A stretch of DNA of 64,000 nt from Sphingomonas sp. Leaf339. GTDB lineage: Bacteria > Pseudomonadota > Alphaproteobacteria > Sphingomonadales > Sphingomonadaceae. Under the pieces are notes generated by a model. The model saw only the letters and a program-made list of their open reading frames with translations. It ran no database searches and had not been told where the DNA came from. A program made the position numbers and the translations under genes. How positions within the stretch are numbered: the stretch's first letter is position 1; each line of letters begins with the position of its first letter. The DNA lies in assembly GCF_001426195.1 (NCBI RefSeq), contig NZ_LMRS01000034.1, forward strand, positions 336,616-400,615, written 5' to 3'. Shown in pieces: positions 20,801 to 27,978 of this stretch.

Positions 20801-20983
20801 CTCCGGCGCCGGATCAATCGTTGCACCCGGCGGGGTCGCGGACTCCTGACTATCGGTGGTGGCCGCAGTCGTGGGCAGCGGCGCGGTTTGTGCGGTGGCC
20901 GACGAAACCGCAAACGCGGCGATCAGTGAAGCGGCAGTGCCGCAGAAATACCGTACGTGACGCCCTTTGACGATCTGATTCAT
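17834..20983 (-). CDS. TonB-dependent receptor (pectin locus, second)
   Basis: Outer-membrane receptor of 1049 aa; start ATG 20983 has GGGAGGA upstream, and the leader ends around SSATAQTAP. A linker leads to DIVVTGSRIARTGFD, then a plug with NIEKTLVQLPQAVG, GFGSQRNLVLVNGRR and GSSAVYGSDAITGVVNFIM. It ends in a barrel strand EFFLGATLKF with terminal Phe. The plug type differs from the receptor at 6564, so the locus has two unrelated uptake channels. It heads an operon with the GH28 gene at 16215. The long AT-rich region upstream carries candidate regulatory sites. Confidence 0.93.
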   Translation of the reverse strand: MNQIVKGRHVRYFCGTAASLIAAFAVSSATAQTAPLPTTAATTDSQESATPPGATIDPAPENARPEATAPDIVVTGSRIARTGFDASTPVNVVNQDDIKLSGNVNIEKTLVQLPQAVGSALGSATSNTVPGGYADVNLRGFGSQRNLVLVNGRRFAIFGPEQVTDLNTIPSSLVARTEIVTGGSSAVYGSDAITGVVNFIMRQDFNGIEGRAQLNMDGPTGTPVYNVDLTMGGNFAEGRGNLVVSGNYLKRGSITRGQRGGYAFDSLVDGCVVPGTGSDSRAGTPFRSNAVSGCAAAGGELGFLAGGSGDIPNGRFSGIPAAGGTNTALNAAYAAAGLGALGTRGFTFNDTGTAARPALTPQDDFNLGPFNYLIQPQERWMINSFGHYDFSDAITGYMELHYSNNTVDAQLAPTNVGTSTLFNVDNPYLTAPLREVLRQLDLAETGTTTVGTGTSTRTTVRGDGLAVLTAGRRYVENGARFATERRNVFRGAWGFRGDLGNVSDSFLTDLKYDVYYTYARSEDTLQLRNAVSRSRLQTALLSANGAAPVCNIFGANVSAACVSAISIGATNSTIATQQVAQGSITGNLFQLPAGPVGFSYGYEWRKSQATFTPDSFLSSGDVVGFNPGLATSGSVSVKEVFGEIRVPLAHDTPLIDSLVANGAFRYSKYGLSGIGGVWTYLGGLDWRVNRSIAFRGQYQRAIRAPSVAELFGGSSRSFITATDPCSSRAAAAQQTAAVRAVCVATGVPAASVFNNSIQPNAFFPADSGGNPNLGAEVSDTYTGGVVFTPSFAPRLFVSVDYFNVSLAGAIAPLGGGLQNALNLCYTIVQDAGSEFCRAVQRNPVTGEINEPFAVQVRNANTGNLKTSGVDFAARYRHTLGFGMPGLGNSSTIDFGMNYTWLAQFDSVPVAAFPNVVNRCAGSFGPTCGQPLPRWRGTSRVTWTTGDLGLSVRHRYIGPVTTDRYVVPLRQGSVATPLLSAIPYPKLGDQHYFDLSFNLDVLKSVQLYGGANNVFGKDPPVTTQGPNANTFSATYDVIGTEFFLGATLKF

Positions 20984-21135
20984 ACATCCTCCCCTATTCG
21001 GTTTGTTCTGCTGCGCCCTGCACTGGGCATGACAGACCTCTTTTGCGCTGGCGGTTGCTCCGCCTAATCACCGTGACTTTTAATTTATATTAGCGGTACC
21101 ATAACAAATTAACGCGTGACGCGTTGGTTGCGATT

Positions 21136-21152
21136 AATTGGTATACCCCATT
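21136..21152. promoter_or_regulatory. UxuR/GntR-like operator candidate
   Basis: AATTGGTATACCCCATT contains the symmetric core GGTATACC. It resembles the AATTGGTATACCAATT-type sites I recall for the GntR-family hexuronate regulator UxuR, differing in the right arm. A galacturonate-responsive repressor would suit the pectin locus. No UxuR gene is in the window, so this rests on motif likeness only. Confidence 0.35.
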
Positions 21153-21278
21153 ATTTACTTTGTTTTTACGTAACTTGACAAATATCACATCAAACTATTC
21201 TACGAACTAAATTTATTCAGTAGAGCTATACGACATCTATAGTGACTAATCCGATCACTGCTGATACCGATACCGCAA

Positions 21279-21298
21279 AGTTGCCACCGGTGGCAACT
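21279..21298. promoter_or_regulatory. Perfect 20-bp palindrome, probable operator
   Basis: AGTTGCCACCGGTGGCAACT is identical to its reverse complement over all 20 bases and has a central CG, the usual layout of LacI-family operators. It lies 29 bp upstream of the GH43 TTG start and downstream of the candidate promoter, where bound repressor would block transcription. The regulator is unknown. Confidence 0.55.
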
Positions 21299-21327
21299 AG
21301 CAAAATAATGATCAGGAGAGGCTCGCC

Positions 21328-22965
21328 TTGGACATCGCACCCCCAATAAAAGGCAGCCGGTCCCGATTTTCCATCAATGGCTACCCATGCCGTGCGACGT
21401 TGGTAGCGCTCGTGATCTGGGCCGGTGGTGCGGTCGAATCGGCAGCGACCACGGCCCCTGTGTCGTATGTGAATCCCATCCTATTCGCAGACTATTCCGA
21501 TCCCGACATCGTCCGAGTCGGGAGCGATTACTACCTTGTCGCCTCGAGTTTTCATTTCTCGCCGGGCATCCCGATCTTGCATTCGCGCGATCTGGTTCAC
21601 TGGAAGATCATCGGCCATGTCCTGCCGACCCTGCCATTCGCGCCCGAATATGACATGCCAGGGCCACACACGCTAACGGACGCGCTGTCGAAACTGGTGG
21701 GCGGCACCCGGTATGCCGGTGGTGTGTGGGCGCCGTCGATCCGCCATCATGCGGGCCTGTTTTACGTTTATTGGGCGACGCCGGATGAGGGTGTCTTCAT
21801 GGCGACTGCCGCACAACCGACCGGTCCTTGGAGCAAACCCGTCAAGGTCATCGACCAGCCATTGCTGGAAGATCCCTGCCCATTCTGGGATGATGACGGC
21901 GCTGCCTGGCTCGTCCATTCGCGCCACGGCGCCGGTCCCCTGATTCTCCACCGCATGAGTGCCGACGGTACACGCGTCCTCGATGCCGGCACGACCATCG
22001 TCGAGGACAAGACAAACCTGCCGATCCTCGAAGGCCCCAAGCTCTATAAGCGGAACGGCTGGTACTACATCCTCGGCCCGTTCGGCGGCGTCGAGAAGGG
22101 CGCGCAGGTCGCGCTGCGCTCGCGCGATATCCGCGGCCCCTACGAACACCGCGTCGTGTTACGCCAGGGCAGTACCGCGCTGGAAGGGCCGCATCAGGGC
22201 GGCTGGGTAGAGACGCCATCGGGCGAGGGCTGGTTCGTTCATTTCAACAGCGCCGGCGCGTTCGGACGCATCGTCTATTTGGAGCCGCTGCGGTGGACCG
22301 ACGACTGGCCGGTGATCGGCAACGCCGGCGAACCCGTCCTGCGTCACACGATGCCAGATACCGGACACGCGCCGACGCGTGACCGGTTGCAGGGGTCGGA
22401 TGATTTTTCAAGGCGACGATTGGGCCTGCATTGGGAATGGAACCACAATCCCGACGATCGCGCTTGGAGCCTGACCGCCCGTCCCGGCTATCTGCGGCTG
22501 AACGCGCTGCCCGGGGACCACCTCGTCACCGCCCGCAACACGCTCACCCAGATACTGCAAGGCCCCCACAGCCAAATCAGCGCCCGAATCGACGTATCGG
22601 GCATGGCGGACGGGCAACGCGCGGGGCTTACGCTGTTCGGCGTGCGTCCAAGCTGGATCGGCATCGTGCGCGACGCGGGCCGTCTGCGGATAACGGGCGC
22701 CGATCAGGGTATCGAAACGCCGGTCACGGCGCTGAACGCACGGACGATCGATCTACGTGCCGAGGTTGGCGCCGACCAGACCGTCCGTTACAGTTATAGC
22801 GTCGGTGGATCGCGGCATTTCCTTTCGATCGGCGCGCCCATTCCCCTGGCGCGGTTTTCGTGGTGGAAAGGGTCACGACCAGCGCTCTTCTCCTTCAACA
22901 AGGGTGGCGGCGGCGGGCATGTCGATATCGATTGGGTCCGGGTTGATCACCGCCCCACGAACTGA
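21328..22965 (+). CDS. GH43 family glycoside hydrolase (arabinosidase/xylosidase type)
   Basis: Protein of 545 aa. The start is TTG 21328, supported by AGGAGAGG 7 nt upstream and a hydrophobic leader (LVALVIWAGGAVESAAT). The five-bladed propeller carries the GH43 acidic triad motifs: DYSDPDIVRVGSDYYL (Asp base), LLEDPCPFWDDDG (pKa-modulating Asp) and LPILEGPKLYKRNG (Glu acid). A C-terminal beta-sandwich (about 340-540) is the usual accessory domain. It likely removes arabinose or xylose from pectin side chains; sugar specificity cannot be read from sequence alone. The next gene follows after 30 bp, suggesting one transcript. Confidence 0.9.
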   Translation: MDIAPPIKGSRSRFSINGYPCRATLVALVIWAGGAVESAATTAPVSYVNPILFADYSDPDIVRVGSDYYLVASSFHFSPGIPILHSRDLVHWKIIGHVLPTLPFAPEYDMPGPHTLTDALSKLVGGTRYAGGVWAPSIRHHAGLFYVYWATPDEGVFMATAAQPTGPWSKPVKVIDQPLLEDPCPFWDDDGAAWLVHSRHGAGPLILHRMSADGTRVLDAGTTIVEDKTNLPILEGPKLYKRNGWYYILGPFGGVEKGAQVALRSRDIRGPYEHRVVLRQGSTALEGPHQGGWVETPSGEGWFVHFNSAGAFGRIVYLEPLRWTDDWPVIGNAGEPVLRHTMPDTGHAPTRDRLQGSDDFSRRRLGLHWEWNHNPDDRAWSLTARPGYLRLNALPGDHLVTARNTLTQILQGPHSQISARIDVSGMADGQRAGLTLFGVRPSWIGIVRDAGRLRITGADQGIETPVTALNARTIDLRAEVGADQTVRYSYSVGGSRHFLSIGAPIPLARFSWWKGSRPALFSFNKGGGGGHVDIDWVRVDHRPTN

Positions 22966-22995
22966 CGATACCGCCTGATCCTAAGGAGTTGTGCC

Positions 22996-24567
22996 ATGGA
23001 CCGACGCTCTTTCATCGCCGGTGGCACCGCCGCCATCTCACTAGGCGCGATGCCGCCGGCCGCCGGGGCCGAAGTGTTGGCCGACGCTCCGACCTATTCG
23101 ACCAGCAACGCCCGGTGGCAGAACGCCTATGACAAGGCGCTGGCCGTGCTCGCCGCCAACGTACAGGTCATGCCTTATTGCAGCGAGCCCGTGCTGATCG
23201 AGGGCGCGAGCTATCGCGGCATCTGGCAAGAATGCGGACCGCACGAAGCGCTGGTCTATCGCAAATGGCGACCTGACGTGGCACGCCACAGTCATCTCAC
23301 CTTCTTCGATCTGCAACGCGCCGATGGGCAGCTGCCGGCGAACAACAAGCTGGTGGAGACAAGTTTCGGCCAGATCCAGATGGTCGTGCCGATCGCCGCG
23401 ACCGCATGGGAGCTGGCGGAGGCGACCGGTGATGGCGAGCTGCTCGACGCCGCCTATCGCGGGTGCGCCGCGTGGGACGGGTGGCTCGACCGATATCGCA
23501 ACACACGCGGGACCGGGCTGGTCGAGGGGTTCTGCACCTATGACACGGGGCACGACAACAGCCCGCGCTGGGCGGGAATGCCCAACCAGTGTCCGAACAA
23601 GAATGCGCGCGCTCATCATCCCATCGCGTCGCTGCCGCGACTGTGTCCGGACCTGTCGGCAACGACCTATGGCGCGCGACGCGCGCTGGCGTCGATGGCG
23701 ACCGCGCTGGGGAAGACCGCCGAGGCGGATCGCTGGACCGAACGGGCCGAGACGATCCGCCGGGCGATCATCGCCCGTTTGTATGTCGCCGCCGATGCGG
23801 CGTTCTATGATCTCGATGCGCAGGATGCTTTCGTGCGTATCCGATCAGATATCCTGACGCGGGTGTGCGGGGAGCATGTCCCCGATCAGGCGATGTTCGA
23901 TACGCTGTGGACCCGGCAGATCCACGATCCCCGCGCCTTCTGGGCGCCCTGCCCCCTTCCCTCGATCGCGCTTGACGATCCCCGGTTCGTGCGACCGATC
24001 CCGGCCAATTCATGGGGCGGCGCGGCGCAGGCGCTGACGGCATTGCGCGCCGGTCGCTGGTTCGATCATTACAACCGCGCCAGCGCGTTCGGCGCGATGA
24101 TGGATCGCTGGTGCGATGCGATCCAGGCCGACCCGACGATGCGTCAACAGGTCGATCCGCAGAACGGGGCCTTCACGCAGGCGGATGAGCCCGGCTATTC
24201 GCCGACGTCGCTCGTCATGGTGGATTACACATGGCGGCTGGTCGGCGTGCGTGAGGAACGCGATCGGCTCGACTGGAACATCCGCCCCCGCCATCCCGCC
24301 GCGCGCGATGCCATGCTGGCCATGCCGCTTGATGCCGGCAACATGGCGACAATCCGATATGATCGGACCGGCGCCACGCTCCTCCTAGGCAAGAGCCTGT
24401 CGATGCGGGTGGCCGGCGGCAGCGTCCGCGTGTCGACGGACAAGCAGGGCAAGCCGATCAGCCTGCTTGGCATCGACCCCGCGCCGCAACACGTCACCCT
24501 GTCGCAAAACGGCCGGCCGACACGATCGTTTCTGATCCAACCGGATCAGCGCATTTTGATCGATTGA
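22996..24567 (+). CDS. Tat-exported six-hairpin glycosidase-like protein
   Basis: Protein of 523 aa with a Tat leader (MDRRSFIAGGTAAISLGAMPPAAGA) and AGGAG 9 nt before the ATG. The body looks like an (alpha/alpha)6 six-hairpin glycosidase: FDLQRADGQLPANNKLVETSFGQIQMVVPIAATAWELA..., TYDTGHDNSPRW, ARRALASMATALGK, and WGGAAQALTALRAGRWFDHYNR. Related folds occur in GH63, GH37 and GH78-type enzymes; I cannot place it in one family. Catalytic residues are not assigned. It lies between GH43 and pectinesterase genes, so a role in trimming pectin side chains is inferred. Confidence 0.72.
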   Translation: MDRRSFIAGGTAAISLGAMPPAAGAEVLADAPTYSTSNARWQNAYDKALAVLAANVQVMPYCSEPVLIEGASYRGIWQECGPHEALVYRKWRPDVARHSHLTFFDLQRADGQLPANNKLVETSFGQIQMVVPIAATAWELAEATGDGELLDAAYRGCAAWDGWLDRYRNTRGTGLVEGFCTYDTGHDNSPRWAGMPNQCPNKNARAHHPIASLPRLCPDLSATTYGARRALASMATALGKTAEADRWTERAETIRRAIIARLYVAADAAFYDLDAQDAFVRIRSDILTRVCGEHVPDQAMFDTLWTRQIHDPRAFWAPCPLPSIALDDPRFVRPIPANSWGGAAQALTALRAGRWFDHYNRASAFGAMMDRWCDAIQADPTMRQQVDPQNGAFTQADEPGYSPTSLVMVDYTWRLVGVREERDRLDWNIRPRHPAARDAMLAMPLDAGNMATIRYDRTGATLLLGKSLSMRVAGGSVRVSTDKQGKPISLLGIDPAPQHVTLSQNGRPTRSFLIQPDQRILID

Positions 24568-24946
24568 CCACCCGCCTGTGCAGCGCGGGATCGCGGCCGG
24601 CTGCGGCCTGAACACTACGTATAGAGCTGACACCGCATCCAACATGAACATCGCAGTTCATCGGATGAAGCGGCGCGATTAATCGAGTTCGAGGTACAGC
24701 TAGCCCAACATCTGCTCCCACCAAGGCGCCCATCCTCGCCGGGCTGGCCGTGGCGCGGCTTCAGAGCATCGAGCCCGGCTCATCGTAGTGAAGGGGAACG
24801 GTCGCTCGGTCGGTAAACGTGGGAATAGGTGAAGCCTGATCTGGGTATGCGCGTTCCCGCTCATGATGGACGGCGCATCGCGCATCCATTAGCCTGACCA
24901 GCTATCCAGACCGGGAAACAACCGGATCGCACCATTGGGATGACGG
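24568..24946. other. Gene-free interval before pectinesterase
   Basis: No credible coding frame, RNA gene or clear terminator was found in these 379 bp. It separates the GH43/six-hairpin pair from the pectinesterase, so the latter probably has its own promoter here. Confidence 0.5.
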
Positions 24947-26119
24947 ATGAGCTTGATCCAGCGGATACACGGCGCCGTGGCGGCACGCTCCTTCAGCTTT
25001 GCCGCACGCTGGTGGCGCCTCGCCACACTTGCACTGCTGGCGTGTACCATCACCGCGCCTGCCCGGTCTGATGATCCAGCCACCTACCACGTGCGGAAAA
25101 TCTGTGACCGACCGACCGGGTGTTTCACCACCATCCAGGCGGCGGTCGATGCGGCGAAAAACGACCAGTCCGTCGGCTGGGTCCTGGTCGACGTGGGTCC
25201 CGGCGACTTCAATGAAAAGGTCGTCCTCAACCGCGATAAAATCCGTCTTATGGGTGCCGGCCCGACACGGACACGACTGCACTTCGATTCGGTGGCCGAA
25301 TACGCCGGCCATTACGACCGGGACAACTGGGGCACGCCCGGTTCCGCGACGCTGGCCATCGCCGCCGACGACGTGGCGATCCGTAAACTGACGATCGAGA
25401 ACACGTTCGATTATCTGGCGAACGACGCCCTGCCGCCGGGCGACCCGCGCAAGATCAGCAATTCTCAGGGCTTGGCTGTGTTACTGGATACCGACAGCGA
25501 CCGGATATCTTTCGACAAGGTACATCTCATCGGATATCAGGACACGCTCTTCACCCATGGCAAGCGCGCGCTGTTCCGAAACGGGGTGATTTCCGGCAAC
25601 ATCGACTTCATCTTCGGCAGTGGCATGTTGCTGATCGAAAATAGCACGATCCGTTCGCGACGACGGGCTGCATCGATTCCGCCGGGCGGATTTGCTTCGT
25701 TCATCACCGCCCCATCTACCCCGGCGAACCAGCCGATCGGCATCGTGATCTATCGTTCGCGCCTGACGCGCGAACCGGGCGTAGCCGATGGCTCGGTCGC
25801 GCTGGGGCGGCCATGGCATCCGACAACGACGTTCCCCGACGGACGCTATGCCGATCCGCAGGCGATCGGGCAGGCGATATTCATCGACTGTTTCATGGAC
25901 GCCCACATTCATCCGGATCACTGGACGAGCATGGCCGGCACCGCACCCGATGGCAGCAAGAACCGCTTATTCCACGCCGCAGACTCCCGCTTCTTCGAAC
26001 AAGGATCATCCGGTCCCGGATCAAGACGGCGCCCAGTCGATATCAAATGGACCAACCCGCCGACCATTGCAGAAGTTCGCCAGATCCTTTTTGCCGGATG
26101 GGATTACCCCATGGGGTAG
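24947..26119 (+). CDS. CE8 pectin methylesterase
   Basis: Protein of 390 aa. The N-terminus has a long basic leader ending in LATLALLACTITAPARS; a lipobox-like LLAC is possible but not certain. The beta-helix shows all CE8 landmarks: CFTTIQAAVDAA, SQGLAVLLDTDSDRISF (substrate Gln and following strand), GYQDTLF (catalytic Asp), GNIDFIFG (second Asp) and LGRPW (Arg). Family members remove methyl esters from homogalacturonan, giving GH28 and lyase enzymes access. Start ATG 24947 has only a weak upstream GGGA. It ends the pectin locus on the + strand. Confidence 0.93.
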   Translation: MSLIQRIHGAVAARSFSFAARWWRLATLALLACTITAPARSDDPATYHVRKICDRPTGCFTTIQAAVDAAKNDQSVGWVLVDVGPGDFNEKVVLNRDKIRLMGAGPTRTRLHFDSVAEYAGHYDRDNWGTPGSATLAIAADDVAIRKLTIENTFDYLANDALPPGDPRKISNSQGLAVLLDTDSDRISFDKVHLIGYQDTLFTHGKRALFRNGVISGNIDFIFGSGMLLIENSTIRSRRRAASIPPGGFASFITAPSTPANQPIGIVIYRSRLTREPGVADGSVALGRPWHPTTTFPDGRYADPQAIGQAIFIDCFMDAHIHPDHWTSMAGTAPDGSKNRLFHAADSRFFEQGSSGPGSRRRPVDIKWTNPPTIAEVRQILFAGWDYPMG

Positions 26120-26180
26120 CCGCTGCATCGACGCATGATGAATTGTTATTACGATGCCAAATGGCAGCGCGAAGGTGCCG

Positions 26181-26683
26181 TCAGTCTAATGCGAACCGCT
26201 CTCCACATGATGTACGGCGGTCTTTAACGCTGGCGGCCCTGCTCGCAAGGTTCTGCCACTTAGCCAGCGCGGCTGAGCCTTGATCCTTAAAGGGCTGTCG
26301 GTCGGGGAGATGGCGCTCCAGGCTGAAGTGGTTGTGGACGTTGGCATGAACCGATGCGAACTTCTGCGGCGTCTTGATCTGCCTAAAGCTTCGTAACGCC
26401 CTCTCCCGCCGTCGGAACGGCAGGTGAGAGTTCTCCACCCGCCTTTTCGCCCAGCGGCCCACCTCCCGCTTCTCGGTGTTGCCAGGATCGTTCATCGCGG
26501 TTCGATAAGAACGCGGGCCATCGGTGGTGATCGCTTCCGGTGAGCCATGGCGTTGCGGGTCTTATTCATGACAGTGAGCGCCGCCGCCTTTTTGCGTGTC
26601 TTCGTGACATAGCTCTCCAGCACCTCGCCCGCGATCATAGCAGCGGAAAGCGGACATACCATCAGAACTACGAGCCGGATCAC
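26181..26683 (-). pseudogene. IS6-family transposase remnant (frameshifted)
   Basis: Two adjacent frames on the minus strand together read like the C-terminal half of an IS6-type DDE transposase. AGEVLESYVTKTRKKAAAL comes first. After a frameshift near 26551-26575, RHGSPEAITTDGPRSYRTAMNDPGN and WAKRRVENSHLPFRRRERALRSF follow, then FASVHANVHNHFSLERHL. The N-terminal half, including the HTH and first catalytic Asp region, is missing, and no terminal inverted repeat was found. It marks the junction between the pectin locus and the next catabolic cluster and suggests one of them arrived or was bounded by IS activity. Confidence 0.82.
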
Positions 26684-26796
26684 CCAAGCGATGAGTTGAA
26701 GTACCGAAACAGCGTTGCAGGCTTGCGGGGGCGGAGCATAGGCCTCGCCTGCCCTACCCTCATTATCAGCCGGTGCATTCGGAGGCTGACAGAGCC

Positions 26797-27810
26797 CTAA
26801 ATCATCGGAACGCCGGCAACGAATTGAGGTAGCCCCGGCGCATCCCCCCCTCGTACCACGAACGCTACGAGATCGACCGATGCCGTATTCCGGAATGCAT
26901 GCGGCAGACCGACCGGAACGCTCAACGTGTCGCCAGCGCCCATTATGATTGCGCCGCCGTCCCAGCTTACTTCCAGCGTGCCGGAATGAACAAATATCAC
27001 CTCGACCTCTGCGCGGGCATGCTGCGGGATATAGGCCCCGGCCGACATTGTAAGGCGACGCACATTAAACCCATGGGGCCACCAGCCTGAGATCGGACCC
27101 GCCTTGAACCCGTCGTCGGTCGCCACCGGCGTGATGACCCCCGCTTCTTCAACGCCCTCCATCGCAAGCCGCGAATTCGGGTTGCCTGTCATCGCATCAG
27201 CCGCGACGACGCATTGGCGAAGCTTATCCATCGGCGGCGTCTTCAGTTCGGCGGCGGTATCGTCACCGGTGGCCTCAGCCAGTTCAACGTCCTGCAACGT
27301 ATAATCGCCTTGCGAGGTGTCGATCAGCCGCCCCCCTTTCGCGAGCTTCAGTCCATGGTCAGCCGCGGCCTCGAACACCGCCGGCGCCCAAGTGACCTTG
27401 CCGGGATTGTCTTCTCCTAAAACTGTAAAAAGGAACCCCACGCCCTCGTCAAGCTTCTCAAAACCGCGAAACATGTGGATCGGCACCGAAGCGACATCGC
27501 CGGGACCAATGACGATCGACCCGTCTTCCTTGTTCGGACCAAACGGCAACCGCCAGTGACCGGAATGGACGATGAACACCTCAGCGGTATCGTGGCTGTG
27601 CTGCGAGTTGACGCAGCCGAACGGCTGACGCGCCGCGCCGATATTGAACCCATGCCGTTCGGTGATGTGGACATGCTGGTCCGCACTTTCCGAAACGCCC
27701 GCACCGATAATCGTGAAGTTCTCCTTTTCCGTCGACCCAGGCGTGCGGGTATCGATGAACGCGGTGCGGCACGGCACCAGATCGGCATACCGCACCAGAC
27801 GGGCCTTCAT
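26797..27810 (-). CDS. Bicupin domain protein (dioxygenase/isomerase-like)
   Basis: Protein of about 337 aa if it starts at ATG 27810 (GAGGAA upstream); ATG 27837 is possible. The frame continues much further upstream but that part is antisense to the hydrolase gene and unlike any protein. Two cupin folds are visible: an N-terminal one with NSQHSHDTAEVFIVHSGHWRLPFG and a C-terminal one with IPQHARAEVEVIFVHSGTLEVSW, each followed by a PGDV/AGDT-VPVGLPHAFRN-type second motif. First-motif histidines and Glu suit a metal site. Bicupins include ring-cleavage dioxygenases, but the reaction here is unknown. It is divergent from the hydrolase-SnoaL-amidase unit with an operator between them. Confidence 0.8.
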   Translation of the reverse strand: MKARLVRYADLVPCRTAFIDTRTPGSTEKENFTIIGAGVSESADQHVHITERHGFNIGAARQPFGCVNSQHSHDTAEVFIVHSGHWRLPFGPNKEDGSIVIGPGDVASVPIHMFRGFEKLDEGVGFLFTVLGEDNPGKVTWAPAVFEAAADHGLKLAKGGRLIDTSQGDYTLQDVELAEATGDDTAAELKTPPMDKLRQCVVAADAMTGNPNSRLAMEGVEEAGVITPVATDDGFKAGPISGWWPHGFNVRRLTMSAGAYIPQHARAEVEVIFVHSGTLEVSWDGGAIIMGAGDTLSVPVGLPHAFRNTASVDLVAFVVRGGDAPGLPQFVAGVPMI

Positions 27811-27860
27811 GGCTTCCTCAGTCCAATTCACATCCATCTCCCGGTAACGGCAAACATGCT

Positions 27861-27874
27861 TGCATCCGAATGCA
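27861..27874. promoter_or_regulatory. LacI-type operator, copy 1
   Basis: TGCATCCGAATGCA, one base from the perfect palindrome TGCATTCGAATGCA seen upstream of the second HisD-like gene. It lies between the divergent cupin and hydrolase genes and could control both. Confidence 0.65.
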
Positions 27875-27978
27875 GAACAGCTAGACCAAGCGTGATCGTC
27901 ATGCAAGACGACAGCTACAGGGCAATGCCAAGCGTGACTTCCCCGATCCGCTCTCCGATCGTGCGCAAAGATAGCGCC

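Larger units (their letters stand above)
20984..21327. promoter_or_regulatory. AT-rich divergent control region, TBDR / GH43
   Basis: This 344-bp gene-free interval is clearly more AT-rich than its surroundings and separates two divergent units. It contains a 7-1-7 palindrome AACGCGT-G-ACGCGTT (21111-21125), a UxuR-like site (21136-21152), a possible sigma-70 promoter for the + strand (TTGACA 21175-21180 with a weak -10 near 21198) and a perfect 20-bp palindrome (21279-21298). No coding frame was recognised. Confidence 0.7.

Noticed and set aside
27475..27978. Upstream extension of the hydrolase frame
   Set aside because: Antisense to the cupin gene and crosses the operator; not part of the hydrolase fold.
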